Positions 25,333 to 33,703 of a stretch of 64,000 nt of DNA are shown here, one piece after another. Under the pieces are notes generated by a model. The model worked only from the letters and a program-made list of their open reading frames with translations, made no database searches and was not told the origin of the DNA. Origin of the DNA: JACPDI01 sp035463475. Lineage in GTDB: Bacteria > Acidobacteriota > Vicinamibacteria > Vicinamibacterales > 2-12-FULL-66-21. Position numbers and translations under genes: made by a program. The DNA lies in NCBI GenBank assembly GCA_035463475.1, contig DATHTE010000103.1, positions 35,035-99,034 on the forward strand. The letters run 5' to 3'. The stretch's first letter is position 1; the number at the start of each line of letters is the position of its first letter.

Positions 25333-25864
25333 CGTCGTGATCGGTTACCACGGCTTCGTGGTTGTTATCGGGAATCCTCCACAAGAACAGGTCGGTGCCG
25401 TCTTCGGCGCGCACCGTGGCTTCGGGAGCCCAGTCGCCAATCCTGAACTGGTGCGACACGATCCTCGTTCCCGGCCGCAGCTCGCTTTTCAGCTTCGCCT
25501 CGAGCCGCCTGTTGACGCCGGGTGAGAGATACAGGGTCACGACCGTCGCCTCGGAGATGTCGGCCGTGAAAAGGTCACCTTCGATGAACTTGACGCGGCC
25601 GGCTACTTCCCCCTCGCGTGCGACCTGGCGCGCGATCTCGACGAGCCGCGGCTGTATCTCGATGCCGACCCCGCGCGCGCCGTATTTCTGCGCCGCCATG
25701 ATCACGATTCGCCCGTCGCCGGACCCCAGGTCGTAGACGACGTCGTCAGGCTGCACGCGCGCGAGCTTCAGCATCGCGTCCGCGACCGCGTCGGACGTCG
25801 GCGCGAAGTACATGTCCGGCGTCTGCGCGAGCGTGAGCCACAGCAGGCATGCCAGGAGATTCAT
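25220..25864 (-). CDS. Exported SAM-dependent methyltransferase
   Basis: 214 residues beginning with a short signal-like segment (MNLLACLLWLTLAQTPDMYF). The methyltransferase core has motif I VVYDLGSGDGRIVI, IEIQPRLVEIARQVA and the acidic VKFIEGDLF. Such leader-bearing, small Rossmann methyltransferases are common in Acidobacteriota and Planctomycetota; their substrate is unknown. The Ala/Arg/Thr-rich tail lies in the part that overlaps the amidase gene (25220-25332). The start codon overlaps the stop of a possible small upstream gene (ATGA). Confidence 0.82.
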   Translation of the reverse strand: MNLLACLLWLTLAQTPDMYFAPTSDAVADAMLKLARVQPDDVVYDLGSGDGRIVIMAAQKYGARGVGIEIQPRLVEIARQVAREGEVAGRVKFIEGDLFTADISEATVVTLYLSPGVNRRLEAKLKSELRPGTRIVSHQFRIGDWAPEATVRAEDGTDLFLWRIPDNNHEAVVTDHDATAAAASKAADADAASPARMRTPAGSVSARPTRGRRT

Positions 25865-26073
25865 GACCTCTGCACCGGTCGAAGATGCAGAGCCCGATCG
25901 GCGCGGAATCGCAGATCGACGCGACTTCCGCCTCTCTTCGCCGCGCGGAGAGCCCGCCGGGGGATCGCGTCACCCGCCGCCAGGACCAGCTCGGCGCCGC
26001 TCCGGACGAGACGGGCCCGCGGCGGGGTGTCGGCCAGGTGACTACGGCGGCCGGGCATGGACGCGGCGATCAT
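25861..26073 (-). CDS. Possible small basic protein upstream of methyltransferase
   Basis: 70 residues from ATG 26073 (ATG 26058 is an alternative), Arg/Ala-rich, ending SRVDLRFRADRALHLRPVQRS. No family recognised and no signal peptide. The argument for it is the ATGA overlap with the methyltransferase start at 25864. Against it, the composition is what a random frame gives in this GC-rich DNA. It lies in the divergent gap before the ABC transporter. Confidence 0.35.
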   Translation of the reverse strand: MIAASMPGRRSHLADTPPRARLVRSGAELVLAAGDAIPRRALRAAKRGGSRVDLRFRADRALHLRPVQRS

Positions 26074-26128
26074 GCCATCGGGTCCCGCACGGTGTCCAAT
26101 GACTCGATCGTGCCGAAAGGAGCAGCCG

Positions 26129-26899
26129 ATGCTGGAGGCGCGCGGGCTCACGAAACGATTTTCGGGCGTCACGGCGGTGGGCGGGGTGAGCTTCGTCGTC
26201 CCGCCGGGCGAAGTGCTCGGCTACCTGGGCCCGAACGGATCGGGCAAGTCCACGACCGTGCGCATGCTGATGGGGCTGCTCGATCCCAGCAGCGGGACGG
26301 TGCTCTACAACGAGCGGGAGATCTTCGGAGATCTCGTCGCGTTTCGCCGCTGCGTGGGATACGTTCCCGAGGAACCTCACCTTTACCCGTTCCTCAGCGG
26401 GCGCGAGTACCTCCAGCTCGTCGGCCGCCTGCGCGAGATGCGCCCGGCCCTCCTCGATCGCAAGACCGATGCGCTGTTGGAACTGTTTGGGCTGTCGGAC
26501 GCCGCTGACCAGTCGATCGGCTCGTACTCGAAAGGCATGAAGCAGAAGGTGCTCATCAGCGCCGCGCTGCTCCACGATCCCCAGGTCCTGATCTTCGACG
26601 AGCCGCTGTCGGGACTCGATGTGACCGCCGCGGTCGTCTTCCGGCACCTGGTTCGGACGCTCGCCACGCGCGGCAAGGCCATCCTCTACAGCTCGCACGT
26701 CCTGGAGACCGTGGAGAAGCTGTGCTCGACGGTGATCGTTCTGTACCGCGGACGGGTAGCGGCACATGATTCGATCGAGCACCTCCGCGCGCTGATGGCG
26801 CGCGACTCACTCGAGGACGTCTTCGCCGAGCTGGTCTTCCGCGAGGATCCGGAACGGGTCGCGCTGGACATCGCCGACGTCGTGGCGCTTGGCGCGTAG
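26129..26899 (+). CDS. ABC transporter ATP-binding protein
   Basis: 256 residues. Walker A GPNGSGKST, the Q-loop region, signature SYSKGMKQK (a SxGMxQK variant seen in ABC-2 exporters), Walker B VLIFDEPLSG and the switch histidine in YSSHVLE are all present. The subfamily looks like ABC-2-type exporters (CcmA/NatA-like). AAAGGAG precedes ATG 26129. The very large permease starts 9 bases after the stop, so the two form one transporter whose substrate cannot be read from sequence. Confidence 0.93.
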   Translation: MLEARGLTKRFSGVTAVGGVSFVVPPGEVLGYLGPNGSGKSTTVRMLMGLLDPSSGTVLYNEREIFGDLVAFRRCVGYVPEEPHLYPFLSGREYLQLVGRLREMRPALLDRKTDALLELFGLSDAADQSIGSYSKGMKQKVLISAALLHDPQVLIFDEPLSGLDVTAAVVFRHLVRTLATRGKAILYSSHVLETVEKLCSTVIVLYRGRVAAHDSIEHLRALMARDSLEDVFAELVFREDPERVALDIADVVALGA

Positions 26900-26907
26900 G
26901 CGGCTGT

Positions 26908-28692
26908 ATGTCCGGAGAGCCCTCGCGCGTCGGCCTCCTCAGCGCGCACTTCTTCCGGCGCTTCCTCGACAACGATCTTCTCTCGCCCAACGGCGATGGC
27001 CACGAGCACCTGGCGTTCGTGCTCGCGTTGCTCGCCGTGCCCGGCCTGTTCCTCTCCGCGATGCTGATGGTGCGCTATCTCAACCCGCTCGCGTCGCCGG
27101 GCCTGAAGATGCTCTTCTCCCTGCCCGACAAGCTGATCCTGCTGAGCGCCGCGATGTTCGTGATGGCGCTCGTCACGATGGTGGCGTGGGACGCGCTGTC
27201 GCTGGACTCGAGGGACGAGGCGAACCTGGGCCCCCTGCCGATCGAGCGCGGCGTGCTGGTGAAGGCGAAGCTCGCGGCCCTCGCGCGGTTCGTCGCGGTG
27301 TTCGCCGTGGGGGTCAATGCCATCCCGGCGATCGGGTACCCGCTGATCCTGCTGGCCACACTGCCCGTCGGCGTCGGGCGGATGCTGTGGATACTCGGCG
27401 CGCATGTCTTCTGCCTGCTCGCGGCATCTCTGTTCGGGTTCCTCGCGGTGTTGGCATGTCGCGACGCGATCCGCGTGATCGTCGGTCCGCGCGTCTTTCG
27501 ACGCGTTTCGACGCCAATTCAGTTCGTTGGCGTGCTGGCCCTCGTCAGTGCAATTCTCCTGGTGCCCACCGTCCCCTCGCGAGCGGTCGTGGACCTCCTG
27601 ACGAGCGGCGGTCCGGCGCTGGCCTGGTGGCCGCCCTTGTGGTTCCTCGGCCTCTACGAACGGCTCACCGCCGGCGCGATCCTCGGCGCGCCGGGGATCG
27701 ACGCGCCGCAACGCTGGATGTACTGGACGCGGGAGCAGGACCTGGCGTTTCGTCAGCAGTACCTGGGCATGACCGACCTGCTGACATACCTGTCCAGCCT
27801 CGCGATGATCGCTCTCGCGGCAAGCGCCGCGATCGGGCTCGCGGCATTCGCCATCGGCGCCGCGCGACGCGCCGACCCGCCGGCGGCCCCGCGGCCGGGG
27901 CTGCTCCGACGAGCGCTCCCGAGAATCGCGGCGCGTACGCTCGTGCGGCACCCCGTCACGCAGGCGGGGTTCTTCTTCACCCTCCAGACGATCGCGCGAA
28001 GCGTGGAACACCGCTTGTACCTGGCCGCCTACCTCGCGGCCGGGGTGGGCGCGGCACTCGTGATGGCGGGTCCCTCGGTCGTCTCACGAACCGGGCAGGG
28101 CGCGGCGCCGGGCGCGAGTGCGGTCTTCGCGGTGCAGATGATCGTCTCATTCTTCATCCTCGCCGGACTGCGGAGCACGTTCGCGATTCCGGTGACGTTG
28201 CCCGCCAACTGGACCTTCCAGATCTGCGCCACCGGCGAAGCGCACCGCTACCATCGCGGCGTGCGGCGCGCCGTCGCCGTGATCCTCGCGGGCCTGTTCG
28301 CCGGGCTCCTTCCACTGCACGTGCTGTGGATCGACGCGGACACGGCGGCCCTGCACCTGGTTGCCGGGTACCTCGCGGCGCTGATCGTGGCGGAGCTCGC
28401 CGTCGTCGGCGGCCGGCACATCCCGTTCACCTGTCCGTACGTCCCCGGGCGTGAGAACCTGAAGAAATGGTGGCTTGCCTATGTCGCGGCGTTCGCGGCG
28501 TACACCTCGGGATTCACGGCGATCGAGACCCGCGCGCTCAGCACGTCGCGCGGGACCGCGATCTTTCTCCTGCTGCTCGGGCTGGTGTTTGTCGCGGCCA
28601 TCGGCGTGCGCCGTCTGCGGGCGCGGCGCCCCACGCCCATCGAGTTCGAACCACCTGAAGATGTCACCCAGGCGCTCGGTTTGAGCGGCTGA
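26908..28692 (+). CDS. ABC transporter membrane permease
   Basis: 594 residues with about twelve to thirteen hydrophobic segments and no ATP-binding motif. The layout suggests two tandem ABC-2-like six-helix halves separated by a charged loop near 310-350 (RRADPPAAPRPG). It is translated directly after the ATPase gene. No lipoprotein, macB or lolC signature is visible. A substrate-binding protein is absent, which favours export over import. The 3' end is convergent to a small exported-protein gene. Confidence 0.8.
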   Translation: MSGEPSRVGLLSAHFFRRFLDNDLLSPNGDGHEHLAFVLALLAVPGLFLSAMLMVRYLNPLASPGLKMLFSLPDKLILLSAAMFVMALVTMVAWDALSLDSRDEANLGPLPIERGVLVKAKLAALARFVAVFAVGVNAIPAIGYPLILLATLPVGVGRMLWILGAHVFCLLAASLFGFLAVLACRDAIRVIVGPRVFRRVSTPIQFVGVLALVSAILLVPTVPSRAVVDLLTSGGPALAWWPPLWFLGLYERLTAGAILGAPGIDAPQRWMYWTREQDLAFRQQYLGMTDLLTYLSSLAMIALAASAAIGLAAFAIGAARRADPPAAPRPGLLRRALPRIAARTLVRHPVTQAGFFFTLQTIARSVEHRLYLAAYLAAGVGAALVMAGPSVVSRTGQGAAPGASAVFAVQMIVSFFILAGLRSTFAIPVTLPANWTFQICATGEAHRYHRGVRRAVAVILAGLFAGLLPLHVLWIDADTAALHLVAGYLAALIVAELAVVGGRHIPFTCPYVPGRENLKKWWLAYVAAFAAYTSGFTAIETRALSTSRGTAIFLLLLGLVFVAAIGVRRLRARRPTPIEFEPPEDVTQALGLSG

Positions 28693-28701
28693 TTGCGCAG
28701 C

Positions 28702-29169
28702 TCATCGCGACCGGAGTGCCCGCGTCTCCATGTCGACCCGCGTGAGCGGCACGTCCCAGTGCGCCTCGAGGATTTCGAAGCGCCGCTGCTCCTCACGGCG
28801 GAACTTCGCCACGTCGGGATAGAGCTTCTTCACGACTTCTTCTTCCGAGGGCACGTTCGGCGCCCCTTCGCGGGCCACGAGTTCCACCGCGAAGGTCCAG
28901 TCCGCGCGGCCGTCGCCGTGGTAACTGGGCGTGAAGGTCCGGATGCTGCTGTACGCGCCCGCCTGCATGCGCGCTTTCAGAACCGGGTAGTGGTTGCGCT
29001 GAAACAGATCCAGGAACTCGTCCTGGTAGCCCCATTTCACCGTGTAGAAGTACCAGGTCGTGACTTCGCGGACCTCCTGCGCGGGGCCGGCCTGCGCGCC
29101 GGCGCGCCGCGGCGCGCTCCCTGCCGTGGTCCCCACGAGAATCAGCGTCGCAATCACCAGTTCCCGCAT
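28702..29169 (-). CDS. Hypothetical exported protein, possibly dimeric alpha-beta barrel type
   Basis: 155 residues with a signal peptide (MRELVIATLILVGTTAGSA). The mature part begins EVTTWYFYTVKWGYQDEFLDL and goes on to NHYPVL, a pattern reminiscent of NIPSNAP/ABM-like ferredoxin folds, in which a small domain binds a ligand as a dimer; this is a weak resemblance. GGAGG precedes ATG 29169, which excludes the longer start at 29211. It stands between the ABC permease (convergent) and the hydrolase (divergent). Confidence 0.7.
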   Translation of the reverse strand: MRELVIATLILVGTTAGSAPRRAGAQAGPAQEVREVTTWYFYTVKWGYQDEFLDLFQRNHYPVLKARMQAGAYSSIRTFTPSYHGDGRADWTFAVELVAREGAPNVPSEEEVVKKLYPDVAKFRREEQRRFEILEAHWDVPLTRVDMETRALRSR

Positions 29170-29210
29170 CGCATCCTCCAGGGAGTGAAGCTTACTCCGA
29201 CTGATCGACA

Positions 29211-30182
29211 ATGTTTGTGGCGATGCGGCTTCCTCCCCCTCCGGGCCGTTTGATCGACGTCGGCGGGCATCGTCTCCACCTGCAGTGCGCCGGGAGCGGC
29301 GGACCTGCAGTGATCTTCGATGCCGCGCTGGGCGGCTCGTCGCTCAGCTGGGTGTTCGTGCAGGCGGGCGTCGCGCGGTTCACCACCGCCTGCGCGTACG
29401 ATCGCGCCGGCTTCGGCTGGAGCGACCGGGGGCCGCTCCCACGCACCGCAGGACGCATCGTCCTCGAACTGCGGCAGCTGCTGAGCGGCGCGCGTGTGGA
29501 GCCCCCCTACATCCTCGTCGGGCACTCCTTCGGCGGACTCACGGCGCGGCTATATACCAGGCGCTACCCTGCCGAGGTCGCCGGGCTGGTGCTTCTCGAT
29601 CCGGCCTATCCGGAAGACTGGCGCGACCCGGTACCCGCGCACCGAGAACTCATCGCGCGCGGTGAGACGCTCTGCCGCTACGGGCGCTTCGCAGCGCGCC
29701 TCGGACTCGCCGATCTCGTGGCGGCGCTCGCGGCCACTGGCGCCCTTGGCGCGGCGCGGCTGTTTGCGCGAGGGGCGAGTCGAGGCGCCCTGAAGCGGGC
29801 GGACGAGGAGGTGCTCGCGCCTGCGCGCAAGCTTCCGAGAGAGCTGCAGCAGATCGCGCGGCGGATGTGGACGCAGCCGAAGTTCTACGAGGCGCTGGGC
29901 AGCCAAATCGGCTCGGTGAGCGCGAGCGCGGCCGAGCTCGACGACGACCAGGATTTCGGCGGGCGCCCGCTGGTCGTGATCTCGGGCGAACTCAACTCGG
30001 ACGCGGGGCAGCTCTCGCGGCAGGCGCGACTGGCGGCCCGCTCGAGGCGCGGCCGCCACCTCATCGCGACCGGCAGCGGTCATTGGATCCCGCTCGACCG
30101 CCCGGACATCGTCGTCAGCGCGATTGAAGATGTCGTGCGTTTGCTCTCGGTCAAAGACACGCCAGCGCAGGGGCCTCTGTAG
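29211..30182 (+). CDS. Alpha/beta hydrolase
   Basis: 323 residues. The nucleophile elbow is GHSFGG, the strand before it is YILVGHSFGG, and the catalytic histidine is probably in GSGHWIPLDRPD. An oxyanion-type stretch is present at VIFDAALGGSS. The cap region (about 140-230) is Arg/Ala-rich. It resembles haloperoxidase/proline-iminopeptidase-like esterases, and the substrate is unknown. The start could be ATG 29211 or ATG 29223. The 3' end is convergent to the receiver-PilZ gene. Confidence 0.88.
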   Translation: MFVAMRLPPPPGRLIDVGGHRLHLQCAGSGGPAVIFDAALGGSSLSWVFVQAGVARFTTACAYDRAGFGWSDRGPLPRTAGRIVLELRQLLSGARVEPPYILVGHSFGGLTARLYTRRYPAEVAGLVLLDPAYPEDWRDPVPAHRELIARGETLCRYGRFAARLGLADLVAALAATGALGAARLFARGASRGALKRADEEVLAPARKLPRELQQIARRMWTQPKFYEALGSQIGSVSASAAELDDDQDFGGRPLVVISGELNSDAGQLSRQARLAARSRRGRHLIATGSGHWIPLDRPDIVVSAIEDVVRLLSVKDTPAQGPL

Positions 30183-30211
30183 CTCAGCGCCCAACGCCCG
30201 GCGCCTGAGAT

Positions 30212-30883
30212 TCAGGCCACGTGATCGACGAACCGCCGCCACGCCTTGGCGGGCAGTCTCGCCTCGGTGAGCGCGATCCCGCCCCGGCAGGACACTCCGT
30301 TTTCCCCGCGCGCCGACCAGATCAGCTCGCCTTCGAGTTCGAGCCGTGACTCGACGAAGTGCACGTTCAGATACCCGGGCAGCGCGCCGGTATCGGTGGC
30401 CAGCTCGAAGCCGACGCCGCCGTAGCTGACGTCCCTCAGCCGCGCCTCCTGTCCCGCGATCCTGACGGGCACGTACGTGCCCAGGTGCTTCCGCGGCCAC
30501 CGCTGACGCCGTCTGATGCCGGCAAGCTGCTCGGCCACGACCATCAGCAACTCCTCGGGATCAAATGGCCGCACCAGGAAGGCGAAGCCGTGGCGCCGGG
30601 CATCCATCTCCAGGGTACGCTCCTGCTCGGAGCCGATCAGGATCGCGGCAAGCTCCGGGTACTTCGCGCGTTCCGCGACGACGAACTGGACGCCGCGCGC
30701 GGCGAAGATCTGGGTGGGGGCCACCAGGACGTCGATGGGCCACTGCGCGAGCCACTCGGACGCCTGCGGGGCGGTGATAGCCGTGGCGACGACGTAGTCG
30801 CGCCGGCGAAGCACCGTCACGATCTGGTGCAGCGCGAGCAGATCGGGCTCGACGACGAGGACATGGCGTTCACGCCGCGCCAT
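30212..30883 (-). CDS. Degenerate receiver-PilZ protein
   Basis: 223 residues. Residues 6-118 have a CheY-like fold (HVLVVEPDLLALHQIVTVL), but the phosphoacceptor position is Ala55 (IDVLVAPTQ) and the usual Lys is Arg in LVRPFD, so it is probably not phosphorylated. Residues about 120-210 are a PilZ domain with an Arg-rich start (RRRQRWPRKHLG) and DVSYGGVGF, the usual c-di-GMP contact motifs. It could sense c-di-GMP through PilZ and bind a partner with the inactive receiver. ATG 30883 is preferred; the longer frame to 30994 has no start signal. Confidence 0.8.
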   Translation of the reverse strand: MARRERHVLVVEPDLLALHQIVTVLRRRDYVVATAITAPQASEWLAQWPIDVLVAPTQIFAARGVQFVVAERAKYPELAAILIGSEQERTLEMDARRHGFAFLVRPFDPEELLMVVAEQLAGIRRRQRWPRKHLGTYVPVRIAGQEARLRDVSYGGVGFELATDTGALPGYLNVHFVESRLELEGELIWSARGENGVSCRGGIALTEARLPAKAWRRFVDHVA

Positions 30884-31119
30884 GGCACGAGTGTACACCT
30901 GCTCAGCCGGACTGGCGCCGATCAAAACTGTCGATCGCGGTCGGAAATTGTGATCGCGCATCGTGCCGCGCGCGCCGGCCGGTCGCTCGCGCACGTCGCT
31001 TCTCTCGTGCCACCGCGCCGGTATGCTCCTTGCTCCGGCGCTGTCGGCTTTCTCTCATCAACCCGACATCCTCGACGCTCCCGGTACGGGTCGGCTGTCG
31101 TCTCTCGTTGGAGCCTGGA

Positions 31120-32136
31120 ATGGGTGTGTTCGCGGCGCTTTCGACCGACCTCGCCATCGATCTGGGCACGGCGAACACCTGCATCTTCATCCCCGGCCGC
31201 GGCGTCGTCGTGAACGAGCCGTCGCTGGTCGCCTTCAACAAGGTCACGGGCGCCGTGGAGGCGGTCGGCGCCGAGGCCAAGGAGATGCTTGGCCGGACGC
31301 CGACGAACATCAGCGCGGTCAAGCCGATGAAGGACGGCGTGATCGCCGACTTCGACGTCGCCGAGAAGATGCTCGTGCATTTCATCCGGAAGGCCACCAG
31401 GCGCGGGTCGTGGGCGCGGCCGCGCGTCGTGATCGGGGTCCCCTCGGAAATCACGCAGGTCGAGCGCCGGGCCGTGCGCGACGGCGCCGCCCGCGCGAAG
31501 GCACGAGAGGTCCACCTCGTGGACGAGCCGATGGCCGCCGCGATCGGGGCCGGGCTGCCGATCACCGAGGCCGCCGGCAACATGATCATCGACATCGGCG
31601 GCGGCACGACGGACATCGCCGTGATTTCGCTGGCCGGCCTCGTCTACGGACGATCGCTCCGGGTCGCTGGCAATCAGATGGACGAGGCGATCATCCAGCA
31701 CTTCAAGCGGGCCCATAACCTCCTGATCGGGGAGCGGACCGCGGAGAACGTCAAGATGGAGATCGGCTCCGCCGCCCCACTGGACTGCGCCACGGTGATG
31801 GAGGTGAGGGGACGCCACCTGGCAAGTGGCGTCCCTTCCGTGGTGAAGATCTGCGACGCGGAAATCCGTGACGCGCTCGCCGAGCCGGTCAGGATGATCG
31901 TGCAGGCCGTCCGCGTGGCGCTCGAGAAGATCCCACCGGAGCTGTGCGGGGACATCTTCGATCGCGGCGTTGTCCTGAGCGGCGGCGGCGCCCTCCTGAA
32001 GAACCTCGATCGGCGGCTGCGGGACGAGACGGGGCTGCCGGTGCAAGTGGCCGAAGATCCGCTCTCGGCCGTCGTGCTCGGGGCGGGCAGAATCCTCGCC
32101 GACTTCGCCCTGCTGCAGAAGGTCGCGGCCAACTAG
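31120..32136 (+). CDS. mreB: Rod-shape-determining actin homologue MreB
   Basis: 338 residues, the usual MreB length. The N-terminal phosphate loop is DLAIDLGTANT, followed by IIDIGGGTTDIAV and LSGGGALLKNLDRRLRDETG near the C terminus, as in MreB/Hsp70/actin folds. It polymerises under the inner membrane and guides elongasome cell-wall synthesis. GGAG precedes ATG 31120. No mreC, mreD, mrdA or mrdB follows; instead a RodZ-like gene lies 376 bases downstream, so this is not the classical mre operon and may be an extra MreB copy. Confidence 0.95.
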   Translation: MGVFAALSTDLAIDLGTANTCIFIPGRGVVVNEPSLVAFNKVTGAVEAVGAEAKEMLGRTPTNISAVKPMKDGVIADFDVAEKMLVHFIRKATRRGSWARPRVVIGVPSEITQVERRAVRDGAARAKAREVHLVDEPMAAAIGAGLPITEAAGNMIIDIGGGTTDIAVISLAGLVYGRSLRVAGNQMDEAIIQHFKRAHNLLIGERTAENVKMEIGSAAPLDCATVMEVRGRHLASGVPSVVKICDAEIRDALAEPVRMIVQAVRVALEKIPPELCGDIFDRGVVLSGGGALLKNLDRRLRDETGLPVQVAEDPLSAVVLGAGRILADFALLQKVAAN

Positions 32137-32212
32137 CCCCGCGAAGCCCCCACCTCAACAGGCGGACGGTTCGCCCCCCAATCTCCGACCCGCTAAAAGG
32201 TAGAATCAAGAG

Positions 32213-32416
32213 ATGGGCATGGCCGAAGCAGGTCCAATCGAGGACCGCCGCGACGCCGCCCGCCCCGATCGACGCGCCGCGCGCCGTGGAGGACGCCGGG
32301 CGCACGATGCGGGGAAACCCTGGTGGATGCGACGGCGACTCTGGCTTGCCATCGCCACCTTCGTGTGGGTCGGCTGGCGACGGCTGCGACACCGCGGCGA
32401 AATCCAGGACTCGTAG
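32213..32416 (+). CDS. Small basic hypothetical protein with one membrane helix
   Basis: 67 residues. The first half is Arg/Asp-rich, and one hydrophobic segment follows (MRRRLWLAIATFVWVGW) with flanking arginines, as in a small inner-membrane protein. No family recognised. An AGAG stretch is close to ATG 32213 but there is no strong ribosome-binding site. It sits between mreB and the RodZ-like gene on the same strand and might belong to that unit. Confidence 0.4.
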   Translation: MGMAEAGPIEDRRDAARPDRRAARRGGRRAHDAGKPWWMRRRLWLAIATFVWVGWRRLRHRGEIQDS

Positions 32417-32512
32417 AATCACGCCTCTTTGCGCCGCCCGGCCGCGGCCATCAATGCTGAGTTAACACGCCTGAGCGATCCATCCGATAAGGCGCCCTGG
32501 AGGATCGGCGAC

Positions 32513-33097
32513 GTGTCTCAAGACAACCCGTTGCGCCGCGCTCGCCTGGAGCGAGGCTTCACCCTCGAAGAGCTCGCCGCGCGCGCATTCCTGACCGTGC
32601 CGCTCACGCGCAAGATCGACGAAGGACGGTTTGATGAGCTGCCCGCCGGTCTCTATGCGCGCGCCTACGTCCGCGCGTACGCCAAGGCGGTGGGACTCGA
32701 CCCGGCGGCAATCGTGGCGGGCCTGGCCGCGTCGCTGCCCGTGGCGGAAGACCCATTCCCCGTCATGCGCGACGTCACGGAACCGCCCGAGCGCGCGCAG
32801 TCGTCGCTTGTCCGCTGGGTGGCCGCCGCCATGGACGCCGCGCTCCTGATCGCGATCAACGCCGTGGTGGTGACCCTCGCCGCCTGGATGTGCGGCGCTG
32901 GCGTCGGCGTGCTGCTCCAGCGGGCCGGCGGGGCCACGTCGGTCGTGTGCGCATTTCTCTGCGTTCTGTACTTTCTCGTCTTCCGCGGGATCGGTGACGC
33001 AACGCCTGGAGCGTGGCTCTGCCGCCGGTCGGCAGGCGTGCCGCTGCGCCCATTGCGCCTCGAGCGCATCTTGAGGCGCGCGATCGCCGACGCGTGA
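32513..33097 (+). CDS. RodZ-like HTH_25 domain fused to RDD-type membrane domain
   Basis: 194 residues. Residues about 5-85 match the cytoplasmic HTH_25 domain of RodZ (LRRARLERGFTLEELAAR, then YARAYVRAYAKAVGLDP). After a linker come two or three membrane segments with an RDD-family pattern (VRWVAAAMDAALL, then DATPGAWLCRRSAG). Standard RodZ has a single helix and a periplasmic beta domain, so this is an unusual architecture. RodZ binds MreB through its HTH domain. GTG 32513 with GGAGG upstream is chosen over the TTG at 32429. The next gene starts 8 bases after the stop. Confidence 0.75.
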   Translation: MSQDNPLRRARLERGFTLEELAARAFLTVPLTRKIDEGRFDELPAGLYARAYVRAYAKAVGLDPAAIVAGLAASLPVAEDPFPVMRDVTEPPERAQSSLVRWVAAAMDAALLIAINAVVVTLAAWMCGAGVGVLLQRAGGATSVVCAFLCVLYFLVFRGIGDATPGAWLCRRSAGVPLRPLRLERILRRAIADA

Positions 33098-33104
33098 CAG
33101 GCCG

Positions 33105-33701
33105 ATGATCCGTGACGCCGCTGGTTGTGTCGTGATTGTGGCTGCAATCGGGGCGGCTGGCCAGCTGATCGAGCCGCGGCCCACGACTCGCGTCGTGGAG
33201 GCCAACGCGCAGCCCGCGCGCGGCGAGCTTGGCGCTCACTACTTCGACACCTCGAAGGAGTCGCAGATCTGGGTGAACCTGGAACCCCGGCTCGCGGAGC
33301 CGGAGCCGGGCCCCGACCCGGTCATCCTCAACGTGACCGTCGCCTTCCCCGGGAAGGAGATTGCGCGCGCTCCGGAGCGCGTGGTCTTCCGCGCGGAAAG
33401 CCGCTGCTACCCCATCGTGTTCCCGCTGCGAGTGCGTCAGCCGGTGCTCCGGTTCGTGGTGGATCGCACGACGATCGATCTCACGGGCGAAGGCGCGTCG
33501 TTCCGGTTCGTCGCGAACTGCTCCGAGGGTCCGCTGGACACGGTCATCGCGCCGTCCCGCTTCGAGGTACTGCGCCAGATTGCGGGCGGGATCGACGTCG
33601 CGGTCGAGGCGCTGGGCTTCTCGCTGCATCTGACGCCGGCCGATCGCAACGCGCTCGGCCTGCTCGTGCGGACCGTGCAGGCTGGAGTGAGGGTCCGCTG
33701 A
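33105..33701 (+). CDS. Hypothetical exported protein
   Basis: 198 residues. A signal-type hydrophobic stretch (CVVIVAAIGAAGQLI) is followed by a soluble, beta-rich region with two cysteines about 45 residues apart that could form a disulphide. No known family. It begins 8 bases after the RodZ-like gene, so co-translation is likely. A role in the cell envelope is possible but not shown. Confidence 0.7.
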   Translation: MIRDAAGCVVIVAAIGAAGQLIEPRPTTRVVEANAQPARGELGAHYFDTSKESQIWVNLEPRLAEPEPGPDPVILNVTVAFPGKEIARAPERVVFRAESRCYPIVFPLRVRQPVLRFVVDRTTIDLTGEGASFRFVANCSEGPLDTVIAPSRFEVLRQIAGGIDVAVEALGFSLHLTPADRNALGLLVRTVQAGVRVR

Positions 33702-33703
33702 AC

